Of a stretch of DNA of 64,000 bases, positions 12,106 to 23,504 are shown piece after piece. The stretch is from contig NC_063164.1 in assembly GCF_023159225.1 (NCBI RefSeq), positions 70,665,300-70,729,299 on the forward strand. The letters run 5' to 3'. The notes beneath the pieces were generated by a model. That model saw nothing but the letters and a program-made list of their open reading frames with translations, had not been told where the DNA came from and did not search any database. Numbering within the stretch: the stretch's first letter is position 1; every line of letters begins with the position of its first letter. The stretch is from Perognathus longimembris pacificus. Lineage: Eukaryota > Chordata > Mammalia > Rodentia > Heteromyidae. The position numbers were made by a program, and so were the translations under genes.

Positions 12106-12276
12106 TTCTTCTTTTTCCATCTCTTTATTGTCAAAGTGATGTACAGAGGTGTTACAATTTCATACATAAGGCAGTGAGTACATTTCTTATCCAACTTGTT
12201 ACCTCTGACTTCATTTCCCCCCTCCCCATTTCTCTCTCAATCTCCATGAGTTGAACAGTTGATTTACACCATATAG
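12106..12276 (-). mobile_element. Middle L1 of a nest, 3' end
   Basis: Begins as the reverse complement of an L1 tail ('tctttattgtcaaagtgatg') and runs through the distal 3'UTR to 'tacaccatatag'. It continues at 19206 with 'ttttgtaagtattgctgtta', exactly the next lineage A 3'UTR sequence. It is a 5'-truncated insertion of ~350 bp in total that landed in the outer L1 and was then itself interrupted. Confidence 0.85.
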
Positions 12277-12734
12277 ATTTTTTTGTAATTTATTTATTAA
12301 TTAAATACAAATTTTTTGACAAGGTGTTGTGCAAAAAGGGTACAGTTACATAGTAGGGCAGTGTGTACATTTCTTGTGATATCTTACACCCTGTTTTTCT
12401 TTCCCTTCCCTAGGTCAGGTAGACATATATACAATACACAATGAACCAAGAACATACACAGTAGCCTATGCCCAAGAAAATTCGCCTAGGGCTTTAAATG
12501 TAATGTCAACATTAGACAATATGTCGACAGTAGTCTTATATGAACGTACATACATAGCTTTTGAGCTATTGTATTCCACGGAGAGGTCAATTTTTGACGT
12601 TTATATGTTGAGTAGTTGTTTGGTTTTAGTTACATAATGTTGGGTTGCTGACCCAGTCCTGAAGGAAAATACCATTTGACAAGCAGTTTTTGGTTTCACA
12701 GACCTGGTCTCTACTGTCTCTCCATCACCCCATC

Positions 12735-15700
12735 TTAACAGTCATATATCAGGGAGATCATGCCCCTTTGTTTTCTGTGTTCTAGACTTGTCTCGCTCAA
12801 CATTATTTGTTCAAGTTCTGACCATTTCCCTGCGAATAACAATATTTCACCATTCCTAATCGCTATGTAGTATTCCATAGTGTAAAGGTACCATATTTTT
12901 TTGATCAATTCATCTGTGAAGGGGCATCTGGGTTGTTTCCATATTTTGGCTATTGTGAATTGTGCCGTGATAAACATGGAAGTACAAATGTCTTTTTGAT
13001 ATCTTGGGACCTGCTGTTCAGGATAGATGCCTAGAAGTGGTATGGCTGGGTCATAGGGTAGGTCTATATTGAGCTTTTTGAGAAACCTCCATACTGTTCT
13101 CCAAAGTGGTTGTACTAATTTGCACTCCCACCAACAATGGAGAAGGGTTCCTCTTTCCCCACACCCCCTCCAGCATTGGCTGTTGCCTGAGTTCAGAGTA
13201 TAGGCCATCTAACTGGAGTGAGGTGGTATCTCAGGGTTGTTTTTATTTGCATTTCCTTTACTACCAGGGATGTTGAACATTTCCTCATATGTTTCTTTGC
13301 CATTTTTATTTCTTCTCTTGTGAAGTCTCTCTTTAGTTCCTTTGCCCATTTCCTAATTGGTTTATTGGGCTTGGAGGGGCTTAGTTTTTTTAGTTCTCTG
13401 TAGATGACTGATATCAGGCCTTTGTCTGTTGCTGTGCTGGTAAAGATCCTTTCCCATATCGTTGGCAGTCTTTCTATTTTGGTGCCTATGTCCTTAGCTG
13501 TGCAGAAACTTTTTAATTTGTAGTAGTCCCATTTGTCGAGTCTCTCCGCTATCTGTTGTGCCCCTGGGACTATATTCAGGAAGTTCCTTCCTGTGCCTAT
13601 AAGTTATAGCGTCTTTCCTACTCTGTCCTTCAGTAGTTTCAAGGATTCAGGTACGATATTGAGGTCCTTGATCCATTTTGAGTTGATCTTGGTGCATGGT
13701 GATAGGCTTGGGTCTACTTTGAGTTTTCTGCATATGGCAGCCCAGTTCTCCCAGCACCAGTAGTTGAAGAGGCTATGTTTATTCCATTGTATGCTCCTTT
13801 GTCGAATATCAGCTGACTATAAAAATGCGGTTTTATTTCTGGATCTTCAATTCTAATCCATTGGTCTTCCGATCTGTTTTTATACCAATACCAGGCTGTT
13901 TCTGTTATGATGGCTCTATAAACAGAGCTTGAAGTCTGGTATTGTGATACCTCCTGCACTGCTTTTTTTGCCTAGAATTGCTTTGGCTATTCTAGTTCTT
14001 TTGCTGTTCCATATGAATTTATGGATTGCTTTCTCTATTTCAGTGAAGAATGTAACAGGGATTTTGATAGGGATTGCATTGAATTTGTATAACAATTTGG
14101 GCAATATGGCCATTTTCACTATATTGATTCTGCCTACCCATGAGCATGGGAGGTCTTTCCATCTCCTTGTGTCTTCTTTGATTTCCCTTATTAGATTTTT
14201 ATAGTTCTCATTAAATAGGTCTGTCACATCCTTGGTTAGGTTGAGCCCTAGGAACTTTATTATTATTATTTGTTTTTTGGCTAATGTAAATGGAATGGTT
14301 TCCATAATTTCCTTTTCTGTTTGTACATTGCTGGTGTACAGAAAGCTGCTGACTTTTGTGGATTGATTTTGTATCCTGCTACTTTGCCAAAATGGTTTAT
14401 TAGGTGTAGGAGTTTGGGAACTGAGTTTTTTGGGTCCTTCAGATATAAGATCATGTCATCTGCAAATAGGGATAGCTTGATTTCTTCCTTGCTGATGTGG
14501 ATCCCTTTGATGTCCTCCTCTTGCCTTATTGCTATGGCTAGGGATTTCAACACTATGTTGAAAAGAAGTGGGGAGAATGGGTATCCTTGTCTTGTTCCTG
14601 AGTTTAGGGGGAATCATTTAAGTTTCTCTGCAATTAATACGATGTTAGTAGTTGGTCTGTTGTATATGGCTTTTATTGTTTTGAGGAATGTTCCATCTAT
14701 TCCTGTTCTCTCCAGAGCTTTTAATAAGTATGGATGTTGTATTTTGTCAAAGGCTTTTTGGGCATCTACTGAGATAACAATGTGATTGTTGATTTTAGTT
14801 CTGTTTATGTGGTGAATTACATTGATTGATTTTCGGATGTTGAACCATCCTTGTGACTGTGGGGTGAAGCCTACTTGGTCATGATGTATAATTTTCTTGA
14901 TCAGTTTCTGGATCCTGATAGCTAATATTTTATTGAGGAGATTTGCGTCTGTGTTCATTAGTGATATCGGTCTGTAGTTCTCTTTTTTTGTTGGTTCTTT
15001 GCCTGGTTTGGGAATGAGTATGATATTAGCTTCATAGAATGAGTTTGGGATTTCTCCCTCTGTTTCTATTTCACGGAAGAGTTTGAGGAGTATTGGTATT
15101 AGTTCCTCACTAAAGGTTTTATATGATTCGTTGGTGAATCCATCTTGGCCTGGGCTTTTCTTTGTTGGAAGGTTCTTGAGTACCCCCTGTATCTCGCTGT
15201 AAGTTATTGGTTTATTTAGTTGATTTATTTCTTCTTGGTTCAGTTTGGGAAGTTTATACTTCTCTAAGAATTGATCCATTTCTGTAAAATTATTGTTTTT
15301 TAGTGAGTAGAGGTTCTGGAAATTGTTCCTTATGATTGTTTGGATGTTGTGTGTATTTGTTGTAATTTTTCCGGTGGAGTCCCTGATTTTACGTATATGA
15401 GTCTCTTCTTTTTTTTTGTAAGTCTTGCGAGGGGTCTGTGGATTTTATTTAGTTTCTCAAAGAACCAGCTTTTAGTCTTATTTATTTGTTGAATGGTCTA
15501 TTTTCAATCAGATTTATCTCTTCTTTAGCCTTTGTGATCTCTCTCCTCCTAGTCATTTTAGGTTCAATCATTTCTTGTTTCTCCAGTTGTTTTAGTTTCA
15601 TCGTGAGGTTATTCACCTGCTCTGCTTCCATTCTTTTATGTGAGTGCTGAGGGCAATGATCTTGCCCCTCAGTACTGCCTTAGCTGTGCCCCATAGGTTT

Positions 15701-16420
15701 CTTTGTGATATATTTTCATTGTCATTGTGGCTTATGAATTTGTTGATTTCATCTTTAATTTGCTCTGTGGCCCAAGTGTTGGATAACAGTGTGGGGTTTA
15801 GCCTCCAAGAATGTGTATAGCCTCTGTGGTAACCATTGTTATTGAGGGTTACCTTTAATCCACTGTGGTCAGATATAATACATGGGATGACGTCAATACT
15901 TTTGTATTTGCTGAGGTTCTTTGTGTGGGCTATGACATGCTCTATTTTGGAGTATGACCCATGTGCTGCTGAGAAGAAGGTGTATTGGGTCTCTGTAGGG
16001 TGGAAGATTCTGTATAGATCTGCAGATCCATTTGGGATATGGTGTTACTTAGGTCCTCAGCTCCCTTGCTAATCCTCTGGGTGTTGGATCTGTCTCTTGG
16101 AGAGAGTGGGGTATTAAAGTCACCTACTATGATTGTGTTTGGGTCTATCTTGTTCTGTAATTCTGTGAGAATTTGCTTGACATATGTAGGGCCTCTTTTG
16201 TTCGGTGAGTATACATTTATCACCATGATGTCTTGATTCTGGAGTTTTCCTTGTATTAAAATGTAGTGACCTTCTTTGTCTTTTTGAGTTGATTTTAATG
16301 AGAAGTTCAACTTGTCTGTGACCAGGATGGCTACTCCTGCCGTTTTGGTAGGTGCGTTTGCTTGGAAGATCTTGCTCCATACTTTCATTCAGAGCCTGTT
16401 TTTATCCCTTGCTGTAAGGT
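12735..16420 (-). pseudogene. L1 ORF2 (endonuclease-RT) pseudogene
   Basis: Pieces run in the correct order from right to left. An endonuclease part at 15942-16388 has 'VINVYSPN' and 'VGDFNTPLSPRDRS'. The RT fingers/palm are at 14614-15279 ('[16 protein letters not shown]', '[10 protein letters not shown]', '[17 protein letters not shown]'). The FADD catalytic motif is in the 14281-14553 piece ('[12 protein letters not shown]'). The thumb is at 13916-14305. The C-terminal cysteine segment is at 12735-13208 ('[19 protein letters not shown]'). At least five frame breaks separate these pieces. In an active element the protein nicks DNA and reverse-transcribes L1 RNA at the nick. Confidence 0.9.
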
Positions 16421-16639
16421 GGGTCTCTTGTAGACAACAGATGGCAACTATTTGTTTGTGGATCCATTCTGCCAGGCTGCTCCTTTTTATCAGAGAGTTT
16501 ATACCATTTATATTCAAAGAGATCAAGGATAAGAGTGTTTTTTCTCCTTCCATTTTCTTGTTGTGCTGTTTTTCCTGTTTGTTTGTTTTTTCCTTGTCTT
16601 TAGTGATATTCTCTTTCTGTTGGGCTCTGGCTATTGTAG

Positions 16640-17646
16640 TTTTTTTTTGTTTGTTTGTTTCTGTCTGTGTGTCCTGTATGATTTCTGTTGGGTGGGATTA
16701 CCCTCTTAGAATTTGCTGTAGGGCTGGTATTTATTCACATACTCCTTTAGATCCTCTTTGCTATGGAAAGATCTGGTTTTCCCCTCGAATATGAACTCCA
16801 GCTTTGCTGGATATTTTATTCTAGGTTGGCACTGTTGGCCTGTAGAACTTGGATGGTGTTCTTCCATTCTCTTCGCGCGTGGTAGTTTTGTTTGGAGAGG
16901 TCTGCTGTTATTTGGATCCTCTTCCCATTGTAATAAATTTCTTTCTTCGCTTTGGCTGCAGTCAAAATGTGCTCTTTATTCTTGAGATCTGAAGTCTTGA
17001 ATATTATGTGCCTTGGTGTGGCTTTTCTGGGGTCTGGTCTGCCAGGTGTTCTATAGGCTTCGGTTACCTGGATGGGGTCCCTTGTGAGATTGGGGAAGTT
17101 TTCTGCAATAACTTTATTGAAAATATGTTGAAGCTCTCTGCTCTGGTATTAGGCTCCTTCTTCTATTCCAGTTATGCACAGATTATATCTCTTGTCTTTG
17201 TCCACTAGCTCCTGGATTAGTCTGCCCTGGAGCTTTACTGTTTCTTGGAGTGTGGTAATTTTCTGGTTCTTATCAGCTGCATCATCTTCCAAGAGAGAGA
17301 TTCTGTCTTCAATATGGTCAATTCTTTGTGCTGTGGATTCAATTGCGGAGTTTATGGATGTCAGAGAGCTATTTATGGTTGCCAGATCAGCTCTGATCGT
17401 GGAAATTTCTTCCTTTAAAGAGTTGTATTTTAAATCTATTTTTTCACGCATTTCACTTCTCATGATGTTAAGGTCTTCTTTAATGCAGGTTTGCACTGTA
17501 TCCATTTTTGCTTCCATTTCTTTCTTGGCTTCCTGGATGTCCTTTGAGATTTCCACTCTAAACTCCTGGAATTGTTTTCTGATTTCATTTCTGAGGCTTT
17601 CCATCATTTCTGCTAACATGGCCTCCGTTGAGTTTTTATTCTCCAT
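16640..17646 (-). pseudogene. L1 ORF1 pseudogene, N-terminal coiled coil preserved
   Basis: An open 165-residue segment at 17149-17646 begins MENKNSTEAM and has heptad-like hydrophobic spacing through 'MREKIDLKYNSLKEEIS' and 'AQRIDHIEDRISLLED'. This is the trimerising coiled coil of the L1 RNA-binding chaperone. It breaks at 'ITGIEEGA', where the RRM-like domain should follow. Degraded RRM/C-terminal domain sequence continues on the minus strand to about 16640. The chosen start is the methionine that opens the coiled coil just after the 5'UTR. Confidence 0.85.
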
Positions 17647-17649
17647 CTC

Positions 17650-19193
17650 CTCTTCAGTCGTGCTTCTTTTTGGAGCTGGCTAGTTGGCATGCCCTTCAAT
17701 GAAACACGTTATATTTCTTTGTGATTTGTGCATCTGGAGATCTGTGGGTGGCTTCCCTGGCTTGGCTTTGTGCTGGTTCCCGCTGGTCCATCAGTGGGAT
17801 CCTTGTGTCCTGGTGTCCTGGCTCTGTGTTTGAGCCTGGCTGTTGATCCTTACTGCCCAATTGGTGAGCATGACCTTCTCGGTTGTTGCCGGGGTGGTCA
17901 CCCTCCCTGCACTTGGAGGTGGGTAGGTTCTGTGTCTTTCTCTGTGGGACAGTGTCCCGCCGCTGTGTTGTGCTGACCCTAGCATGCCAGTTGTGGGGGT
18001 TTCTGGTTGCTGATTCAGCGTGGCATGGAGGCTTTTCTCTTCTTTGGTTCTTTTTTCCACTCTGTATCTTGATCAGACGAGCTCACTGCTCAGGTGGTTC
18101 ACCCTCCTGTGTGGACTGCTCTGGGGCCGGTGTTGTTGAGTGGTGGCCCACGCGCTTGTGCCAAATGCGCCAAACTGTGTGGGCGCTGCTGTTGGGGGGC
18201 TCTGCCCTCCTGTGTGTGAGCGCCTACCAGAGCGAGCGCTGCCGCCAGGGGGAGGCTCCCCGCTGGGGTGCCTGCCCACCAGTGTGGGGCACGCCTACCA
18301 GAGCAAGCCCTGGGTTGTTGGGGTGTGCTTGCGCCCTCCTGTGAGTCCGCTGTGGGGGGCGGTATTTGTGGGCCCCAGTGGGATCAATGCCTGCTGGTCC
18401 CCGGCCCCTGTTGGGAAGGGGGCGGGGCTGGTGCGGCTGGTTCAGGCTCCTCTGCTGACTTGGCACTGCTCCACCCCTCCCCTGCTAGCTCTTGTGTCTT
18501 CCCAGCTTCTGAAGGGACCTTTTGCAGCCTGATTTGGGGGTTCTTTGTTCCCTCGGGTTGGGGAGGGGGAGGGAGGGAGTTCCAGCTTCTCTTCAGGGCT
18601 TGCGTCTCTGACAACTGGTCTCCCGTTGGGGGAGGGGGCAATGGGGAACTCACTGGTCCTGGATTGTGTGTGTGTGTGTGTGTGTCCCACGCTGCCGTTG
18701 GCCCTTCGGGGGTGGGGTGCGGCGAACGGTCATTTGGTGGTGGCGGCCCCTGCTCTCCTCTTTTGCACCACTCAGTTTCCCCGCTGCTCACGTCCAATCC
18801 TGGCTGTACGGTCCCGAACTTCCCGTCACCGCCGAATGTCTAGGTCCGTGCTCCCCCTGGGTTCCATGGAGTCCCGCTGTCTGGACTCTGTGCTCCTGGC
18901 GTGACTTTTTGGCAGTAGGTCTGCCGTTTGCCGGGTCCCCTTTCCCAGCCTGGCCCTTTTCGGGCCAGGGTCAGCTGGTGGGGGGGAGGGTACCCCGGAG
19001 ATTCTCCAGCTCCGTGCAGGTTATAGGCTCTTCTTTTTTTGTTCCTTTTTGTTTCCTGCATTTCTCCACTGCTTCTGGCTGCTGGTTTTGCTGGGTTCTT
19101 GATGGAGTGTTGGGTGCTGGAGTTCCCAGCTCGCTATTCAGTTGGTGCGAGTTGGGGTGCCTCCCTACTGTGGCGGCACCATCTTTCTCTCTC
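17650..19193 (-). promoter_or_regulatory. GC-rich L1 5'UTR (lineage B) with YY1-like site
   Basis: About 1.5 kb of markedly GC-rich sequence in an AT-rich window, between ORF1 and the element's 5' boundary. By analogy with other mammalian L1s this is the internal promoter. A YY1-type word (AAGATGG on the minus strand, about 19179-19185) lies within 15 bases of the start. A (GT)n run is at 18664-18686. Many overlapping open frames here are composition artefacts and not genes. Confidence 0.75.
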
Positions 19194-19205
19194 TACACCA
19201 TATAG

Positions 19206-19390
19206 TTTTGTAAGTATTGCTGTTATATTGGTCTGTCTTTTTATCCTTTGTCTCTTGATTTTGGTACATCCTTTCCCTTCCTGAGTTCAATACATGTATA
19301 TACAATATCCAGGGTACTAAAATCAGTCACAGTGATATCAGTGGTAAAACCATGGGAAAGAAATACAAAAGAAAAAGGGCATAATTATTT
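19206..19390 (-). mobile_element. Middle L1 of the nest, 5'-truncated remainder
   Basis: Continues the lineage A 3'UTR interrupted at 12276 and ends near 19390 ('agaaaaagggcata'), its 5' truncation point. Target-site duplications for this middle insertion are not clear by eye. Confidence 0.8.
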
Positions 19391-19675
19391 TATAGCCAGA
19401 GATATAGAACATCTCTTTATGTGTCTATTGGCTATTCTTATTCTTTTTTCAGAGAAGTCTCTGGTTAAGTCTTTTCCTATTTATTAGTTGGGTTGTTGTT
19501 TCTTTGATGGTTTGTTTTGAGGGGGGTTTGCTTTTTTGAGCTCTATGTAAATTTTAGATATTAGCCCCATGTCTTATACATAGCTACTAAAGATCTCCTA
19601 TTCTGTGGGCTTTCTATTTGTCGTGCTAGCTATTTCCTTTGCCATGCACAAACTCTTCAGTTTCAGATGCAAAGA
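19391..19675 (-). mobile_element. Outer L1 of the nest, part 2
   Basis: Resumes the ORF2 C-terminal region of the outer L1 with 'tatagccagagatatagaac', 'cagagaagtctctggttaag' and 'tctgtgggctttctatttgt'. It fades near 19675, probably the 5' truncation of this old copy. Confidence 0.8.
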
Positions 19676-19679
19676 AAGA

Positions 19680-20280
19680 CTCATTTCTTAAATCACAATA
19701 TCTAAACAGTCCACACTCCACCTATTTTGCTTCTTCTGTCCTAAGCTTTATTACCAACATTTGACTTATTTATTTTATCAATTAGTCCCACATAATTTTG
19801 CATTATTATGTAACTTTTTCTAGTATTTTCATCTTACATTGCCTCAAAAAGTCAGGAGTTCTGAATTATCAAAGATGTAGTATTTTATAGCTTGTTACAT
19901 CACCTTAATTAGCCCATAGATACATATAGCGATACAGATATGAACCAGATGTTTATAAATCCTGTTTCGGGTATATATCTAAAAATATGTCCAAAGGCTA
20001 GGGAAATTTTCAGTTTTATTTTGATTGATTCATCAACAAAAACATAAAAATCTATTTGCATGAATAAGTGAATATTATCTTTAAAAATGGACAACAACAC
20101 ATGAAATGAAGATTTGCATGTCAAGCATAAAAATCAAATTATAGTTGGTTAGTTCTGAATAGTAGTAGTCTTTTGGGGTATAGTACTTGCAAGAATACTG
20201 CATTGCATGAAAACATAGATATCAGTCCTGGAAACTTCCAGATGTTTGAGGAGTAGCTGTGTTATCTCAGCTTATATTTA
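19680..20280. other. Unassigned intergenic DNA
   Basis: AT-rich; no gene or element that I can name. Confidence 0.45.
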
Positions 20281-20282
20281 TC

Positions 20283-20521
20283 TTTTTTTTGTACCAGTGA
20301 TGGTGCTTGAACTCAGGATCTGGGCATTGTCCCCAAACTTCTTTCACTGAAGACAACTGCTCTACCACTTGAGCCACAGCTCTACCACCGACATTTTCTT
20401 GAGTAATTTCTTGGATATAAGAGTCTCACAGACTTCCCTCATGGGCTGGCTTCAAATGGTGATCTTCAGTTCTCAGCCTCCCGAGTAGCTAGGATTACTG
20501 GCATAAGTCATTGATGCCAAG
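20283..20521 (-). mobile_element. B1-Geo composite SINE (7SL head, Geo tail)
   Basis: On the minus strand the 5' half is 7SL/B1-like ('taatcctagctactcgggag', 'gaagccagcccatgaggg', 'gtgagactcttatatcc'). The 3' half is the Geo monomer ('gctgtggctcaagtggtag', 'atcctgagttcaagcac'), the same module that ends IDL-Geo. Its Geo part keeps a B-box-like GTTCAAGC that many IDL-Geo copies have lost. Confidence 0.8.
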
Positions 20522-20674
20522 TATATACATTTCTGAAAGAATATTGAACTTACTTATATTTGTTATCTGTTCCAACAAGAAAAGTAAATCACTTCACTTA
20601 CTTTTGAAAAAAAATGCTTAGGGGAAGGTAAAACACAAAAACTCTAAGTGCCCTTGGTGGAAATCTTTCCTTCT

Positions 20675-20716
20675 TCCTGTGATAAGCAGAATAATGGCCC
20701 CACCAAGGTATGCACA

Positions 20717-20749
<33 letters not shown>

Positions 20750-21402
20750 CAGTCCTGGGGCTTGAACTTAGGGCCTGGGCACTGTCCCTGACTTCTTTTT
20801 GCTCCAGGCTAGCACCCTACCATTTGAACCACAGCTCCACTTCTGGCTTTTTCTATATATGTGGTGCTGAGGAATTGAAACCAGAGCTTCCTTCATGCAT
20901 GCTAGGCAAGCACTCTACCACTACTAAGTCATATTCCCAGCCCCAGTATGCACATCTTAATGCCCAGCAATTGTGAATGTTCTATGTTACATGACAAGGG
21001 AGATTTATGATTGCTAACGTAAACAACTGACTTAAACTAAACTAAAAATGAAGTGGTTATCCAAGTGGACTCAACTAAAATTATAAAGTGGTTTCAAACA
21101 TGTGAAAAGGAGGTAGATGAGTTTGTGTCAGATGATACAGAATCAGAAAGACTCAGCATTCCATTGCTGCCTCTGGTGTTCTAAATTCTAATGAGCCAAG
21201 GAATGCAATCAGTGTTTGGAACCTAGGAAGACTGAAAAGACTGTTTACCATTTCCTAGGGGGAATCAGTTCTGCTGGAGCCCCAATGTTATCCCAATAAC
21301 ACACATTTTGAACCTCTAGCACTGTTAAACAGTAAGTATAAGTTTTAAGCCTCTAGGTGTGTCATAATTTGTTAAGGCAGTAGCAAGAAACTAATACAAC
21401 TT
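20675..21402 (+). mobile_element. Ancient MaLR-like LTR relic, split by a SINE
   Basis: The words follow the MaLR LTR order: 'gcagaataatggccccacca', 'gtgaatgttctatgttacat', 'gagccaaggaatgcaatcag', and finally 'cagtagcaagaaactaatac' at the 3' edge. An IDL-Geo SINE interrupts it at 20720-20944. Strongly diverged. Confidence 0.6.
20720..20944 (-). mobile_element. IDL-Geo SINE inside a MaLR relic
   Basis: Full-length reverse copy with a long T-run (its A-tail) at the left and 'ccatattcccagcccc'-type sequence (reverse of the ID head) at the right. A perfect 12-bp target-site duplication 'gtatgcacatct' lies at 20708-20719 and 20946-20957. Removing one repeat and the element restores a continuous MaLR sequence. 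Confidence 0.93.
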
Positions 21403-22060
21403 CCACTAGAAGAAAATACAAATGTTTTCTAGTAAAGTAATATATGAAAAAAATAAATCATAATGACATGCATGAACAAGCAGCAGTCACTTTAGGTGCT
21501 GTGAAATTTTATTTTATTAAAAAGCAGAATAATTCAGCCAGATAGATACTTATGATGCATCCACTTTCATCTTCCTGGTCTCGGAAGATGTATTTGTTTA
21601 AACCTAATAAATATTAGAGAATAGACTTACCAGTGTGTTTACTTTATTCATTGTCTGAGAGTTTTGTTGAATGATTCCCACAAATAAGCCATTCAGACTC
21701 AAGAGACAACTGACTTCAAGCATTCAGAAGACAAGGGGAACATTCAAGACTAGTCTCCTCCATTTGTTTTGGAAATAAATGAGCATCACCAGTAAAGAGA
21801 CTTGACCAAATGTAATCAGTTTTCAACAACCCAATTTGAAGTAAAATAATTCTCACCTGGTCCTCTAGGCCAAGGCCACTAGCCGACACTAAGAAGTAGA
21901 AAATGGAAGGAGATGAGATTCTAGAGATAAGGTACCACCAACTAGGGGGAGAACCATGAAATGGCGCACATTGATCCAGATGCATTCTACTCATAAGCTG
22001 AAACATTGAGTTGATACTCTCTTTGCATAGCTACTTAAAGATAACTTTAAAAATATAAGA
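21403..22060. other. Unassigned intergenic DNA
   Basis: No gene or classifiable repeat recognised. Confidence 0.45.
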
Positions 22061-22260
22061 GGGGCTGGGAATATGGCCTAGTGGCAAGAGTGCTTGCCTC
22101 CTATACATGAAGCCCTGGGTTCGATTCCCCAGCACCACATATATAGAAAATGGCTAGAAGTGGTGCTGTGGCACAAGTGGCAGAGTATCCTTGAGCAAAA
22201 AGAAGCCAGAGACAGTGCTCAGGCCCTGAGTCCAAGCCCAGGACTGGCAAGAAAAAAAGA
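22061..22260 (+). mobile_element. IDL-Geo SINE, tandem copy 1 of 3
   Basis: ID head ('ggggctgggaatatggccta', B-box 'gggttcgattcccc') and Geo tail ending 'ccaggactggcaaga'. It carries two private changes shared with copy 2: 'ctgtggcacaagtgg' instead of 'ctgtggctcaagtgg', and a 4-5 bp contraction giving 'cagagtatccttgagc'. The spacer 'aaaaatgtataattta' follows. Confidence 0.93.
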
Positions 22261-22276
22261 AAAAATGTATAATTTA

Positions 22277-22479
22277 GGGGCTGGGGATATGGCCTAGTGG
22301 CTAGAGTGCTTGCCTCCTATACATGAAGCCCTGGGTTCGATTCCCCAGCACCCCATATACAGAAAATGGCTAGAAGTGGTGCTGTGGCACAAGTGGCAGA
22401 GTATCCTTGAGCAACAGAAGCCAGAGACAGTGCTCAGGCCCTGAGTCCAAGCCCAGGACTGACAAAAAAAAAAAAAGAA
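22277..22479 (+). mobile_element. IDL-Geo SINE, tandem copy 2 of 3
   Basis: Shares the private variants of copy 1 and is followed by nearly the same spacer ('aaaaatatataattta'). This indicates that copies 1 and 2 arose by duplication of a ~216-bp SINE-plus-spacer unit and not as two separate retrotranspositions. Confidence 0.93.
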
Positions 22480-22494
22480 AAAATATATAATTTA

Positions 22495-22712
22495 GGGGCT
22501 GGGGCTATGGCCTAGTGGCTAGAGTGCTTGCCTCCTATACATGAAGCCCTGGGTTTGATTCCCCAGCACCACATATACAGAGAATGGCCAGAAGTGGTGC
22601 TGTGGCTCAAGTGGCAGAGTGTTAGCCTTGAGCAAAAAGAAGCCAGGGACAGGGCTCAGGCCCTGAGTCCAACCCCCAGGACTTCCCCCCCCCAAAAAAA
22701 TAAAAAAATATA
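22495..22712 (+). mobile_element. IDL-Geo SINE, tandem copy 3 of 3
   Basis: Starts directly after the second spacer. It has the ordinary family sequence ('ctcaagtggcagagtgttagccttgagc' pattern), unlike copies 1 and 2, so it is a distinct copy at the same site. The tail is C-rich then A/T-rich, and 'gaaaaaatgta' follows it as it follows the other two. Confidence 0.92.
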
Positions 22713-22719
22713 TATATGA

Positions 22720-23372
22720 AAAAATGTAGAGACCCATCATACACAAGAATTTGGCTTTGACCTGTGTGCTAGGAAGCCATAAATCTGTGTAGTTTTAAAT
22801 GCAGAACTTTAGTATATCTCTAACAATGTAAGTAAATAAATTTAAATTTGTGAAAAGACAAGAATGAAAGAGACCTATTGGAAGGTTGCTATAGTAATTG
22901 AGATGAGAAAAAATGGCATCTTGCACAAGGGTGGTAGAAAAGATGATGAAAACAATGGCAGTGTCCAATATTGACCCTGAAGTTATACATAATAATACTT
23001 GCTTATAAGCTAGATATGTGTGCAAGGAAAATAGTGGAATCAAATATTATTCATAGATTGAAGCTACATGGGAAAAATCAAGGAGGGAGAAAAATAGGAG
23101 TTCAACTGTATCTTTTACAAAACACTAGTGAACTACTCGTCTATATTTCTGATTCAACATTTAGACATTTGTTTATGTGTTAAGCTTTCTGTTAGGAGTA
23201 ATAATATATATTCCCTCCTATTACATAATTTGTAATTAAGGGAAAGCTAAGCATTGATGTGTTGGATAAAAGGAGTTCAAGATGTTCAAAACAGGTGCTA
23301 ATAAAGTACTACAAGAGTTGCCAATGAGACTAACTCACTGGACAATAGGGTAGAAGAGTAGTGTTATTTTAA
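22720..23372. other. Unassigned intergenic DNA
   Basis: No gene or recent repeat seen. Confidence 0.45.
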
Positions 23373-23375
23373 ATG

Positions 23376-23377
<2 letters not shown>

Positions 23378-23422
<45 letters not shown>
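23378..23422. repeat. (GA)n microsatellite
   Basis: About 22 uninterrupted GA units. The DNA on either side has weak L2-like features ('cgcattccaggcatagaagc' downstream). Confidence 0.97.
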
Positions 23423-23429
<7 letters not shown>

Positions 23430-23504
23430 CAGGCATAGAAGCTGCTATGAAAGGCTAGGCAATGTGGAAGTTCAGAACATGTACAGTTTGGTTTTGATTG
23501 ATTT

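Larger units (their letters stand above)
12277..19193 (-). mobile_element. Full-length L1 (lineage B), innermost of the nest
   Basis: About 6.9 kb with all expected parts in order: T-rich 3' end (12277), 3'UTR, ORF2, ORF1, and a ~1.5 kb GC-rich 5'UTR ending at 19193. A perfect 12-bp target-site duplication 'tacaccatatag' flanks it (12265-12276 and 19194-19205). The first bases of the element on its own strand include 'aagatggtgccgcc', a YY1-like site at the position where L1 promoters often carry one. Both ORFs are interrupted, so it is probably not autonomous now. Its 5'UTR and 3'UTR share no visible similarity with the L1 at 41968-49172, so it belongs to a different lineage. Confidence 0.93.

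Noticed and set aside
17650..19200. Many long overlapping open frames (up to 191 codons) on both strands
   Set aside because: They lie in the GC-rich L1 5'UTR, where stop codons are rare. Products are Gly/Pro/Cys-rich and unlike any protein family I recognise.
22061..22712. tRNA-gene-like A and B boxes
   Set aside because: They belong to the ID head of SINEs. No intact cloverleaf or correct tRNA 3' end is present.
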